Assembly: GCA_965230415.1 (NCBI GenBank)
Contig: CBDDKZ010000005.1
Coordinates: forward strand, 2,356,001 to 2,420,000
DNA: 64,000 nt
Origin: CBDDKZ01 sp965230415
Lineage (GTDB): Bacteria; Bacteroidota; Bacteroidia; Cytophagales; JAAEPT01
Direction: 5' to 3'
The translations under genes were made by a program, and so were the position numbers. Below the pieces are notes generated by a model, which did not search any database, was not told where the DNA came from, and saw nothing but the letters and a program-made list of their open reading frames with translations. Shown in pieces: positions 8,584 to 17,377 of this stretch (position 1 is its first letter; each line of letters opens with the position of its first letter).

Positions 8584-10065
8584 TTATTCTTTGTATAGAT
8601 TGGCCAGGGTGTCACTGTCCAGTTCCTGAATTTTGAACATACTTTTGTCGAAGTGAAGCCCCAAAATGGTAATATCATCGATTTGGTCTTCATCTTGTCT
8701 CCACCTCATATATTCCTTATCTAAAAGCAGGTTTTGCTCGCTCATGGAGAGGCTGCTATTCTTTATAAGAAGCTCCTTAAATCGTTTAGAGCTAAATTTT
8801 TTGTTTTCAGGTCCGCCAAATTGATCAGCATATCCATCACTAAAAAGGTAAACCCTATCGTTACTTCTTAATTGTATACGATGATTTTTGAATTCATGAA
8901 GTGCTTCATCTCCATAATAACCTATCGGATGTCTGTCTCCTTTAAATTCCAGGAGTTGTTCGTTCCTTATCACATACAGCGGATTAAATGCACCGGCATA
9001 CTGCATTTCCATGGTGAGCATATTCACCGATATGAGGGATAAATCCATTCCGTCTTGTACGTTCTCACCATACCCGGTGTTGAGGTCGTTTTGAACCAGT
9101 TCATCCAGTTTTTCCAATATATCGGCAGGCCCTGTGAGCTGAAATTCTCCCAAGGCCCTGTTAAGGCATTGATAACTTACCATACTTACCATTGCGCCCG
9201 GAACACCGTGCCCTGTACAATCGATTACGGCTATGATGAGCGTTTTTTCAATTCTTCGGATGAAGAAAATATCTCCCGATATAATTTCTAGTGGTTTATA
9301 TAAAATGAAAAAGTCTTTGAAGTAACAGCCTATATCCTCTTTTGTAGGTAATATGGCATTTTGAAGTCTTTTAGCATAACTAATACTACTAATCAATTGC
9401 TTGTTTTTTTGTTCCACCATCTCTTTTGTGGAAGCGATTTCTTCTTTTTGATGCTCCAACTCAATTTGAGATTGATAGGAGTTTTTAATAGACTTTTCCA
9501 GCGATTGAATGAGAAGAAAAATGATAAAGGTAAAATTAAGAGTCACCAATACTATGACCATTATGTTGTTTTCAAGATATTGGTTTGCAGAAACAAAGGA
9601 ATAAACGATTGTATAAATACATATAACCAAACCGGTAAATATGGCGTGATACTTATTAATTATGAAGCCCGCAAGCGGAATTATACAAACCAGGAATAAT
9701 GTGTCTCTGAAGAACGAGTGTACCAGATTAGGGTCATCATTGGCGAGAAATACAATGCCGTTAAAAACAATGTTCACCAGTGTACTATAACCAATAATTG
9801 CAAAGCCGATTTTTTTGTTCAGGATTTTTAAGTACACCAAAATCAATCCAACGAGTGCTGTAAAAATGTTTAAACAATTACCAATAACCAGTCGCTGATC
9901 ATAATTGTTATGGACGTATATGTAAAGGTCGAGTGTGTTGCCTACGAGTACCAGAAGCCCGGTATAATAGTAAATTTTAGTAGAAACGGTATTGAAAAAT
10001 TTGACAATAGAAGGGTTTTTATCTTCGTTATTAGTATAGAAAATATGGTCTAATCCTTTAAACAT
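8584..10065 (-). CDS. Membrane-bound SpoIIE-type PP2C phosphatase
   Basis: This 493-residue protein has about six N-terminal membrane helices (residues 35-190), a coiled coil (195-235) and a C-terminal SpoIIE/RsbU-like PP2C domain (240-475). The metal-binding acidic residues are visible in SGDIFFI and VIDCTGHGVPGAMVS, with LFSDGYADQFGG and QIDDITILG near the end. The linker (QLISSISYAKRLQNAILP) is the standard Bacteroidota form. Such proteins dephosphorylate serine or threonine on anti-sigma-factor antagonists in partner-switching modules. No anti-sigma or STAS partner is adjacent. A second protein of this type is encoded at 20652-22679. Confidence 0.9.
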   Translation of the reverse strand: MFKGLDHIFYTNNEDKNPSIVKFFNTVSTKIYYYTGLLVLVGNTLDLYIYVHNNYDQRLVIGNCLNIFTALVGLILVYLKILNKKIGFAIIGYSTLVNIVFNGIVFLANDDPNLVHSFFRDTLFLVCIIPLAGFIINKYHAIFTGLVICIYTIVYSFVSANQYLENNIMVIVLVTLNFTFIIFLLIQSLEKSIKNSYQSQIELEHQKEEIASTKEMVEQKNKQLISSISYAKRLQNAILPTKEDIGCYFKDFFILYKPLEIISGDIFFIRRIEKTLIIAVIDCTGHGVPGAMVSMVSYQCLNRALGEFQLTGPADILEKLDELVQNDLNTGYGENVQDGMDLSLISVNMLTMEMQYAGAFNPLYVIRNEQLLEFKGDRHPIGYYGDEALHEFKNHRIQLRSNDRVYLFSDGYADQFGGPENKKFSSKRFKELLIKNSSLSMSEQNLLLDKEYMRWRQDEDQIDDITILGLHFDKSMFKIQELDSDTLANLYKE

Positions 10066-10211
10066 GCGGAGCAGTTACAGTTTAACCCTTGGTTTCTTGT
10101 GTAACGTGATTTTTTTTAGTTAAGTTGTCACTGTAAAATAGTCTTTAACGTAATCTTGTATCTTGTTGTTGCTATTTATAAATTGTCACTTTTACTATTT
10201 ATTTGGAGATT

Positions 10212-11117
10212 ATGATTTTAGGTATAGATGTCGGCGGAACTACGGTTAAGTATGGTGTGGTGGATGATATGGGGAACATCGTTGAGAAAGAGGCACATGA
10301 TACGCACTCCTGGGAAACCAACGGCGAGGTATTTATAGAACGCATGATGGAGGTTGCCAAAACCTTTATCGATAAGTACGAAATAAAAGGTATGGGAATT
10401 GGCTTGCCGGGCCTACTTTCTATCAACAGAAAATCAATAATACGACTACCCAATATTCCTATTCTTAATAAAACACCAATTGTAGGTATTATCCAAAAGT
10501 TTTTTCCTACCCTTAAAGTAAGAATCGAAAATGACGCAAAATGTGCGGCACTGGGTGAAATGTATTATGGTGTTGATAAAGATTTGGATAACTATATGCT
10601 TATAACCCTGGGGACAGGGGTAGGAAGTGGATTAATTATCAATAAACAACTTTTTATAGGTGGTCGTGGAAATGCCACAGAAATAGGACATATACCCGTA
10701 CATACAGGAAAAACATTAGAATCACATATCGGACAACTTAAAATTGCGGCTCATTGTAAGGAATTATTAGAGAATACATTGTATTCAGATTCCATATTAG
10801 GCGATCAGGATATTACACCAAAGTCCATTTATAATGCGGCTTTGGAAGGAGACAGATGTGCAAAAGCTACTTTTGACTTTGTTGGTGATCTGTTGGGAGA
10901 AGCAATGGTCTCAATAATTAGAATACTGGATATCAATACTTTTTTATTTGGCGGTGGCGTGTCTGGAGCGTTTGAATTTATAGAACCTGCAATTACCCAA
11001 AAGCTTAACGAATTTTTGCCTAATTATTACCTCGATGACTTGCTTATCAAACAAGCCACGATGAAAGGTGAAGCCGGAATTTTAGGCGCGGCAAGTTTAA
11101 TTAACCATTTACGTTAA
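10212..11117 (+). CDS. ROK-family sugar kinase
   Basis: This 301-residue cytoplasmic kinase probably phosphorylates a hexose. The phosphate-binding loop GIDVGGTTVKYG is at 4-15, the ROK catalytic Asp is in ENDAKCAALGE near 105, and LGTGVGSG lies near 133. ATG 10212 is chosen because a GGAG lies 5 bp upstream; the earlier TTG falls in that site. The zinc-binding CxCGxxGCxE motif of most ROK proteins is absent: after EIGHIPV the sequence runs TGKTLESHIG, more like polyphosphate-glucokinase relatives. The lytic transglycosylase gene follows after 11 bp. Confidence 0.85.
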   Translation: MILGIDVGGTTVKYGVVDDMGNIVEKEAHDTHSWETNGEVFIERMMEVAKTFIDKYEIKGMGIGLPGLLSINRKSIIRLPNIPILNKTPIVGIIQKFFPTLKVRIENDAKCAALGEMYYGVDKDLDNYMLITLGTGVGSGLIINKQLFIGGRGNATEIGHIPVHTGKTLESHIGQLKIAAHCKELLENTLYSDSILGDQDITPKSIYNAALEGDRCAKATFDFVGDLLGEAMVSIIRILDINTFLFGGGVSGAFEFIEPAITQKLNEFLPNYYLDDLLIKQATMKGEAGILGAASLINHLR

Positions 11118-11128
11118 GCTTTACAATT

Positions 11129-12172
11129 ATGAGATGGAAGTGGAGCGCGGCAATAGTATTTCTGATAATTGTTTCATGTTCAGAACCTGGCGATAAGCGC
11201 GGTTGGAGTAAAAGTGAAGACAAGGTACGAGAGAGCATTGAGTACAGCGAAACGAAATTTGCGAATGCTAATGACACGTTTTTCCAGGTGATTAAATCCG
11301 TTCCTGTACCGGCAGAACTAAACTTTGCAGGAGAACGTGTGCCACTCGAAAATCCCGATGTTTTGGAACGTTTGGAATTTGAATTGTTTAGCAATTGCTT
11401 TAAACATTCGAAAACGGCTGTAATTATTAAAAGGGCATATCGCTGGCGAGGAACAATAGAACAGATTTTAGAGGAAAAGAAAATCCCTAAAGACTTTTTT
11501 TACCTGGCTATCGCAGAGAGTGAATTGTCCAACAAAGCCAAATCGGGCGTAGGGGCTATGGGCATGTGGCAGTTTATGAAAAGTACGGGTAAAGAGTATA
11601 ACTTAAAAATTAACAATTATATAGACGAACGCAGACATCCGGAAAAGGCGACTTATGCTGCTTGCCAATATTTAGCAGACGGCTATAACCGTTTTGAGAA
11701 CTGGACCCTTGTTGCAGCTTCTTATAATATGGGGCGTGCAGGTTTGTCCAAGCGCCTTAAAGATCAGCAGGTGAATAGCTTTTATGATACCTATCTTTTT
11801 AACGAAACAGCACGTTACGTTTTCCGCATCTTGGCGTTCAAACTTATATTGGAAAATCCGGAAAGGTATGGCTTCTTCATTGATAATAATGAGTTGTATG
11901 CCCCTTTTAAGTACCAGGAAGTGGTCGTTGAAAAAACGATAGATGATTTAGCTCAATTTGCTAAAGATCACGGAACAAATTACAAAGAATTGAGAAGATT
12001 AAACCCCTGGTTCAACAACACTTCAAATTATAGATTACATATAACGAAAAGTAAGCCATTGACATTAAAAGTGCCAATTACAAAGTTCGATCATACTCAA
12101 ATGGCAGACACTCCGCATAAAGATACATCGCACAACGATACAATTTATGCAGATTCGATACCTGCACCATAA
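11129..12172 (+). CDS. Lipoprotein lytic transglycosylase, MltD-like
   Basis: This 347-residue protein begins with a lipoprotein signal ending in FLIIVSC (Cys17). The SLT domain covers about residues 115-245. The catalytic Glu is in AIAESELS, followed by GAMGMWQFM and AASYNMGRAG. The C-terminal part (about 270-325) resembles a degraded LysM module (TIDDLAQFAKDHGTNYKELRRLNPW). It would cleave the MurNAc-GlcNAc bond of peptidoglycan to leave 1,6-anhydroMurNAc, in the periplasm. It directly follows the ROK kinase and is convergent with the PorP gene, with two bases between their ends. Confidence 0.9.
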   Translation: MRWKWSAAIVFLIIVSCSEPGDKRGWSKSEDKVRESIEYSETKFANANDTFFQVIKSVPVPAELNFAGERVPLENPDVLERLEFELFSNCFKHSKTAVIIKRAYRWRGTIEQILEEKKIPKDFFYLAIAESELSNKAKSGVGAMGMWQFMKSTGKEYNLKINNYIDERRHPEKATYAACQYLADGYNRFENWTLVAASYNMGRAGLSKRLKDQQVNSFYDTYLFNETARYVFRILAFKLILENPERYGFFIDNNELYAPFKYQEVVVEKTIDDLAQFAKDHGTNYKELRRLNPWFNNTSNYRLHITKSKPLTLKVPITKFDHTQMADTPHKDTSHNDTIYADSIPAP

Positions 12173-12174
12173 AA

Positions 12175-13044
12175 TCATTTATTGAAAAATATTCCCAGAG
12201 ATGCTTCAAAGGAATTAAGTCTGGCCGACTGACCCGAGAGGAAAGGACTATTATAGGTTATACCAAAGTTAATTTTTCCTAAAAAGTCATTGTCATAGCT
12301 TAGTGCACCATAAAAAGATAAACCTCGCTGGTACCTGTAAGAAACTGATGAACTCATAATTTTGCGGAAATCCGCTATTATGGATAGGACATGAATATTG
12401 GGTATATCGTTGAAAATCCGGTTGTTGATGTGAATGGCGTAATGCCAACTATTAATTTCTTTCAACTCATAGCGACCAAATAAGGTTACATACCTGGGTA
12501 ATTTGGACACACTGTTAAACGGTGAAATAGAAGTGTTGAATAGTTGGGGTACACCAAGCCCCATTTCGAGATTTTTATAGGAAGAGACAATACCTAATGT
12601 TCCGTCTAAAGTATAATCAGAATACTGCGCGTTGGATCTACTATCAAAATTGCTTCCGGCGATCCCCATACTGTAACCAAGTGCCAACTTAATTTCACTA
12701 CTCAATGTTAGTCTATAGGCATAATTCAAATAGGCCCTGGGCCTCGAAATGTACGGACCGTCACGTTCATTGTGTGCCAATAAGCGAAACAGTTGCTGCC
12801 GCTGATCTCTTTTTAATGTATAACTTAGTAAAAAGTTGTATCCCGAAATGGTGTTAAAAGCGCCTGTTTTTTGTCGATAATTAAATATTGTTTGAATATC
12901 ATGATCACTGGGGAAATGTGCCGGATTATCAAAAGCTATTTGATTGAAGTGCACATCCGAAATCTCCGGATAAACACTGGATACTTGCCCCATAATTGGG
13001 AAGGACATGCAGAGTAAAAGGATATATTTGAAGAATTTTGACAT
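12175..13044 (-). CDS. PorP/SprF-family outer-membrane protein
   Basis: This 289-residue protein has a signal peptide (residues 1-19) and a beta-strand-rich body typical of PorP/SprF. Diagnostic are the opening VYPEISDVHFNQIAFDNPA with a conserved NPA, the later YRQKTGAF segment and a C-terminal strand ending FEASLGIFFNK. PorP is linked to T9SS secretion, and in Flavobacterium SprF is needed for export of the type-B protein SprB. This gene diverges from the sigma/anti-sigma/LRR operon with only 53 bp between coding starts, so one regulatory region probably serves both. Confidence 0.85.
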   Translation of the reverse strand: MSKFFKYILLLCMSFPIMGQVSSVYPEISDVHFNQIAFDNPAHFPSDHDIQTIFNYRQKTGAFNTISGYNFLLSYTLKRDQRQQLFRLLAHNERDGPYISRPRAYLNYAYRLTLSSEIKLALGYSMGIAGSNFDSRSNAQYSDYTLDGTLGIVSSYKNLEMGLGVPQLFNTSISPFNSVSKLPRYVTLFGRYELKEINSWHYAIHINNRIFNDIPNIHVLSIIADFRKIMSSSVSYRYQRGLSFYGALSYDNDFLGKINFGITYNSPFLSGQSARLNSFEASLGIFFNK

Positions 13045-13109
13045 TCCAAATTAAATTTTTCCATTATTTCATTACTTTCCAATTTTTTATTTGTTTTATG
13101 TTCAAGAAT

Positions 13110-13688
13110 ATGAGTATTAAGGATGAAAAAATCTTGGATCTCATCACAAATGGTGAGGATAGGAAAGTAATTCCCTTACTCTATGAAAATGTATTGCCAA
13201 TTGTAGAAAAGTACGTGTTGCGAAACAATGGTAATAAAGATGATGCTTTTGACGTGTTTCAGGATGCACTGATGGTTTTCTACAAACAAGTTGTCAATGG
13301 GGTTTTTGATCCTAAATACAAAGTATTCGGTTACTTGTATAAAGTAAGTATAAATAATTGGATTAACAAAGTTAAAAAGAACAATCGTCTGGTACTTGTG
13401 GACGAAACCCTTGAAGTAGAAACAGAAGATTCTTCAGAAAAAGTGAGCGTTCCGCGTAAAAATGACGCAGATATTTTGGACGATCTTTTCAGCACAATTG
13501 GAGAAAAATGCATTGATCTATTAAAATATACTATCTACAGTAATATGCTTTTGGAAGATATCATGCTAAGAATGGGGTTTCCAACGGTGAGTTCTGTAAA
13601 GATGCAGCATAAAAGATGTAAACAGAAACTCCTAAAATTGATTGATGCCAATCCGGAATTAAAACAGAAGTTACTTAGAGATTTATGA
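13110..13688 (+). CDS. Sigma-70 family (ECF-type) RNA polymerase sigma factor
   Basis: This short sigma factor (192 residues) has region 2 at about residues 15-85 (DDAFDVFQDALMVFYKQV, then GYLYKVSINNWINKVKK) and a region-4 helix-turn-helix at about 135-185. I chose the ATG before SIKDEK; an ATG four codons earlier (13098) is possible, and the still longer 5-prime frame is an atypical hydrophobic stretch. The stop overlaps the next gene by 4 bp, so translation is probably coupled to the anti-sigma-like membrane protein. It diverges from porP. The likely targets are this locus and other T9SS surface genes; that is inference. Confidence 0.88.
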   Translation: MSIKDEKILDLITNGEDRKVIPLLYENVLPIVEKYVLRNNGNKDDAFDVFQDALMVFYKQVVNGVFDPKYKVFGYLYKVSINNWINKVKKNNRLVLVDETLEVETEDSSEKVSVPRKNDADILDDLFSTIGEKCIDLLKYTIYSNMLLEDIMLRMGFPTVSSVKMQHKRCKQKLLKLIDANPELKQKLLRDL

Positions 13689-14797
13689 TGAATGATCAGA
13701 CATATGGACAAATAGAAAGTTACCTCAGCGGTGAAATGACACCGGATGAAAAGCGTTCTTTTGAAAGCCAATTGTCTGTTGATCCTGAATTGAAGCAACA
13801 GTTTGAACTGATTTCCCTGGCAAATGAAGCGATTTTACAGAAAAGGTTGGTGGACGTATCCAGACTGGCTCAGGAACATCACTCCAATGTGAAGAGAAAC
13901 AAGCTCAGAAATAATAGATTATTACTAAGTGGTGGCGCAATACTCATAATAGCCTTATCGGCTTTGTTTTTTGTCAATTTATCAGACGATAATACCAATA
14001 ATCAAACAAGAGCCGCGTTAAAAGAAGAAAAAGGCATTAAGTCGGTCTCTGGAAGTTTGAAAAGTACAAAAGAAGAGCTACAGCCCAAAAAGAAAATAGC
14101 ATCGAAAGTAGAAAGTACTGCAAGTATTCCGAAACCATCACCAATCGAAAAGCAACAGAATATTGATTTAACGGGCACTGAAGAAAGTAATGAACATCCA
14201 CGGATAAGTATCGGATCGGAATATTCCATGTCCTCACTAGAGGTAAAAAATAATGAACAGGAAATATCCTTTGAAGATAATGCGGTCATTGAGAAACCCG
14301 ATCCTTGTTCATTGAACGTTCCGGAACTTATTGTGTCCACTACTTCCGAGTGCCTTGGGTCGAGTAAGGGTTCAGCAGCCATAGAGTTATCCGATGGTTC
14401 TGAAATCCTGGACTTGCAAATATCTGACCTTAGCGATATGAGCCCGGTTGATGACTTGCAAAGATTGGGTAAAGGTAATTATCAAATTCAGGCCATAACC
14501 AGTAAGCATTGCAAGTTGGTACACAAATTGGTAATTGAAAGAACATTATGTTTGGAAGACCGTTTTTCCCCCGGAATGGATCAGCAGTGGAAGGTACCGG
14601 CAATTGGTAGTGATGCACAGTTAGAAATTTATGATCCTAATGGTGTACTCTATTTCCGGACGAATTTAACAGCATTTGATGTGTATCGCTGGAATGGGCA
14701 AGGAATTAAAGGAAAATTAGTAAAAGGTTATTACATTTATCGTATACTAATTCCGGATTCAGGCGAAGAGTTTAAAGGGGATATTACAATTGACTGA
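13685..14797 (+). CDS. Membrane anti-sigma-like protein with T9SS type-B CTD-like periplasmic end
   Basis: This 370-residue protein has no full-length family name that I recognise. Residues 1-45 resemble anti-sigma N-termini (IESYLSGEMTPDEKRSFESQ, then DPELKQQF). A single membrane helix is at 79-98, with a basic stretch before it, giving a cytoplasmic N-terminus. A low-complexity linker (100-200) follows, then an SprB-repeat-like domain with C208, C223, C276 and C289, and a gliding-motility-associated (type-B) C-terminal-domain-like module at 293-370 (RFSPGMDQQWKVP to the KGDITID end). The start overlaps the sigma gene by 4 bp and the stop overlaps the LRR gene by 1 bp (TGATG). Inferred role: holds the sigma factor until a periplasmic signal arrives. 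Confidence 0.75.
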   Translation: MMNDQTYGQIESYLSGEMTPDEKRSFESQLSVDPELKQQFELISLANEAILQKRLVDVSRLAQEHHSNVKRNKLRNNRLLLSGGAILIIALSALFFVNLSDDNTNNQTRAALKEEKGIKSVSGSLKSTKEELQPKKKIASKVESTASIPKPSPIEKQQNIDLTGTEESNEHPRISIGSEYSMSSLEVKNNEQEISFEDNAVIEKPDPCSLNVPELIVSTTSECLGSSKGSAAIELSDGSEILDLQISDLSDMSPVDDLQRLGKGNYQIQAITSKHCKLVHKLVIERTLCLEDRFSPGMDQQWKVPAIGSDAQLEIYDPNGVLYFRTNLTAFDVYRWNGQGIKGKLVKGYYIYRILIPDSGEEFKGDITID

Positions 14798-16299
14798 TGC
14801 GTGGCTTATTCTACATATTGTCCTTATTAATTGCAACTAACTTTGTGTTCGGGCAAATTGTCATTCCGGATGATAATTTTCTGGCACATTTGAAGGCCTT
14901 CCATCCGCAAGTAATTGCCGGTGAAAATACCATCAACGCCGATTCCGCCGCTCTGGTGCCCATGTTAAATTTACAGAATTCAGGTATCTCAGATTTGGAA
15001 GGTTTACAATACTTTACTGACCTGTTGATATTGCAAATTGGGAATAACCCCATAAAACATCTACCCGATATATCAGGGTTAGAACTATTAGAGAGTTTGG
15101 ACATGAGCTATTTGTCCATTTCTTCCGCGGAATTCCCCGATTTTTCCAATTTTTTGAATTTAAGACGTCTAATCCTATCTGGAAATGACCTAGAAAATGT
15201 AGAAGGTCTGGTTGATTTGTTGTTGATGACAGAGTTAAGGTTAGACAACAATAGAATTCAGGAGCTCCCGGATTTAGATCACTTATTGAATCTGTATTTG
15301 ATCGATCTATCGGATAATAGGCTTGTTAGTTTACCCGCTTTTCCCAGGTATCGGTCATTATATCATATTTATGCTTCCGACAATAATTTGAAAAGTGTAC
15401 CGCTGAATTATTTTGTTGGTGAACCTTTCGATTCTGTACGTCTGGACAATAATTACCTCTCCTACGAATACCTTTCAGTGCTAAAGAGCGATGCCCATGA
15501 ATTTGATGAGGTTTTCACTTACAACCCGCAAAAGAATATTAAAGTATTTGAAGATAACTACGCGTACAGGGAAGGAAACGAACTAAACGTTTCTACAGAC
15601 CTGGATGAGGAGGTGCCCGGGGTGAAGTATCAGTGGTATCATAACAATCAGGTTTTAGATGGTCAAACTGACCGTTTTTTATTCTTAGACATGTTGACCA
15701 AGGAACATGAAGGTACTTATTTTGTTGAGCTGAGCCACGATAGTTTTTCAAAAGATTTTGTGATTCGTAGCAATTCGTTTATGCTGGAGGTGAAACCATG
15801 TTTAGTGCTCGATGAGCTGGTTGTGACGGTGAACGGTAGTTCTTGTATGCAAAACGGAGTAGTAGTCGTCGAAGCGGAAAGCTGGCCTGAGGAAGATGTA
15901 ATATTTGAACTAATAGAATTAGAACCAAATGCGGACAATGAAGTTTTAGTCTCACCTCATGGACAATTCAGCGGTTTAATGGGTAATTCCTACCAAATGG
16001 CTGTAATTACAGCTGATATGCGCTGTAGAGCAAATTATGACCAGACTATTAACCTGCCAAACGAAGGCTGTGCCGAAGCGATTCTGACTCCAGATGGGGA
16101 TGGAATAAATGATGAGTATTACTTTGAAGGTTCCGGGGAAGTGACCATTTATGATAAAGAGGGCAATTTTGTTAATTCCATCCTTCTTCCTGCTGTTTGG
16201 GACGGACGATCGCAAGGAGGGCAATTAATGCCTCCAGGTTATTATGTGACGAAAAGAAGCGATTCGGAAGAAATTATTAGAATAAGCCTATTTTATTAA
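14797..16299 (+). CDS. Leucine-rich-repeat surface protein with type-B T9SS C-terminal domain
   Basis: This 500-residue exported protein has a signal peptide (1-19), leucine-rich repeats at about 50-235 (for example LRLDNNRIQELPDL and IDLSDNRLVSLP), an Ig-like domain at about 245-332 (YQWYHNNQ, then EGTYFVEL), an SprB-repeat-like domain with C335, C350, C410 and C425, and a gliding-motility-associated C-terminal domain at 428-500 beginning LTPDGDGINDEYYF. Such domains direct T9SS export and cell-surface display. LRR and Ig modules suggest adhesion or binding. It is the last gene of the sigma operon. Its stop overlaps the stop of the convergent LacI-type gene by four bases. Confidence 0.85.
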   Translation: MRGLFYILSLLIATNFVFGQIVIPDDNFLAHLKAFHPQVIAGENTINADSAALVPMLNLQNSGISDLEGLQYFTDLLILQIGNNPIKHLPDISGLELLESLDMSYLSISSAEFPDFSNFLNLRRLILSGNDLENVEGLVDLLLMTELRLDNNRIQELPDLDHLLNLYLIDLSDNRLVSLPAFPRYRSLYHIYASDNNLKSVPLNYFVGEPFDSVRLDNNYLSYEYLSVLKSDAHEFDEVFTYNPQKNIKVFEDNYAYREGNELNVSTDLDEEVPGVKYQWYHNNQVLDGQTDRFLFLDMLTKEHEGTYFVELSHDSFSKDFVIRSNSFMLEVKPCLVLDELVVTVNGSSCMQNGVVVVEAESWPEEDVIFELIELEPNADNEVLVSPHGQFSGLMGNSYQMAVITADMRCRANYDQTINLPNEGCAEAILTPDGDGINDEYYFEGSGEVTIYDKEGNFVNSILLPAVWDGRSQGGQLMPPGYYVTKRSDSEEIIRISLFY

Positions 16300-17360
16300 T
16301 CCTCGTTTAGATAATACTCCAAATTCTCCTTGAAAATAATATCAATTGGCATATTGATTTTATCCTGTTCCACGGGCTTCTTAGAAATAATGTTACGCAG
16401 GTAATCGATAGCTCTTGTTATCTGTCTTTTAGGACGCTGGCTAATTAAAAAGGTAATATCCCCTTGTTTCAACAGTTCAATATTTTTTTCTAATAAGTCA
16501 TAACCAACAATTTTAATCGATTTCAACTTTAGTTTTGTAAGCAGCTGTGCCACAAAATAACTCCTGGAATTAGAAACAAAAATTGAGTGTATATGGTGTC
16601 CTTTTGTTATCAAAAGTTGTAACTGATCTTCTATTTCATCGTCAGAATCCAAATTAAGCTTTACTACTTCACTGTTTTCGTATTCCGGAGCCTGTTTTGT
16701 ATACTCGATAAACCCCCGAGCACGTTTCATGTAATTTACATGCTCATCTTTATCTCTCGATACATTGAGAACAACACAGGTTTGTTTGGCTTGTATGGAG
16801 AATCCTAACATCCGAGCTGCTAATATTCCGCTATCCGAGGCATTTTGACCTATATAACACACCTCTTCTACATGTGGAATATCGGTATCAATAAACACAA
16901 TTGGAATATTGGTATTATTCACAAACCATCTTGTCTCTTCGGAGAAGATAGGAACCATGATTACCCCGTCAAATTCCCCTTCCATTATTTTAACAAGTTG
17001 TTCTTTAAACGATTTGGCATTTCCTTGTTTGAAATGGTAGTAGGAGAATTTTATTCCGAAAGGAGCAAGTTGCTTTTGAGAAGACTCCAGTGCGGCAACG
17101 TGGCTTTTCCAATAGGGCGTTTCGCTATCAATAAACGGAAGCAAGGTTGCTAAATGTGTCTTTTTAGAAGAAGCAAGACTGCGAGCCAGTAGATTTGGCT
17201 CATAGTTCATTTCTTCAACAATGAGGTTAATTTTTTGCTTTGTCTTTTCAGAAACACCCGGTCTGTTGTGTAGAACTCTGTCAACTGTTCCTATCGAAAC
17301 ACCGGCTCGGCGTGCAATTTCTTTAATTCCTGTAGGTTTTCCTTTTGGTCTGATAATAAT
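16296..17360 (-). CDS. LacI-type transcriptional regulator, non-canonical start
   Basis: The reading frame encodes a complete LacI-family protein: a helix-turn-helix (IKEIARRAGVSIGTVDRVLH, encoded about 17325-17266) followed by a periplasmic-binding-protein-like sugar domain. The first ATG in frame (17210) lies after the HTH and would remove it. Upstream of that ATG there is no ATG, GTG or TTG back to the in-frame stop at 17390-17388. The most plausible initiation codon is ATT at 17360 (or 17357), which gives 354 residues, normal for the family. Alternatively the gene has lost its start. It follows the T9SS mini-protein gene by 17 bp. The effector is unknown. Confidence 0.65.
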   Translation of the reverse strand: MIIRPKGKPTGIKEIARRAGVSIGTVDRVLHNRPGVSEKTKQKINLIVEEMNYEPNLLARSLASSKKTHLATLLPFIDSETPYWKSHVAALESSQKQLAPFGIKFSYYHFKQGNAKSFKEQLVKIMEGEFDGVIMVPIFSEETRWFVNNTNIPIVFIDTDIPHVEEVCYIGQNASDSGILAARMLGFSIQAKQTCVVLNVSRDKDEHVNYMKRARGFIEYTKQAPEYENSEVVKLNLDSDDEIEDQLQLLITKGHHIHSIFVSNSRSYFVAQLLTKLKLKSIKIVGYDLLEKNIELLKQGDITFLISQRPKRQITRAIDYLRNIISKKPVEQDKINMPIDIIFKENLEYYLNED

Positions 17361-17377
17361 AAGCTTTGGACTACGAC

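Noticed and set aside
10125..10190. TTGTCACT repeated 58 bp apart between the SpoIIE and ROK genes
   Set aside because: Short AT-rich repeat without helical spacing or palindromic character.
16199..16210. GGGACGGACGA in the LRR gene, similar to the LytTR repeats
   Set aside because: Single copy inside a conserved coding motif (WDGRS) and no partner at 20-21 bp.
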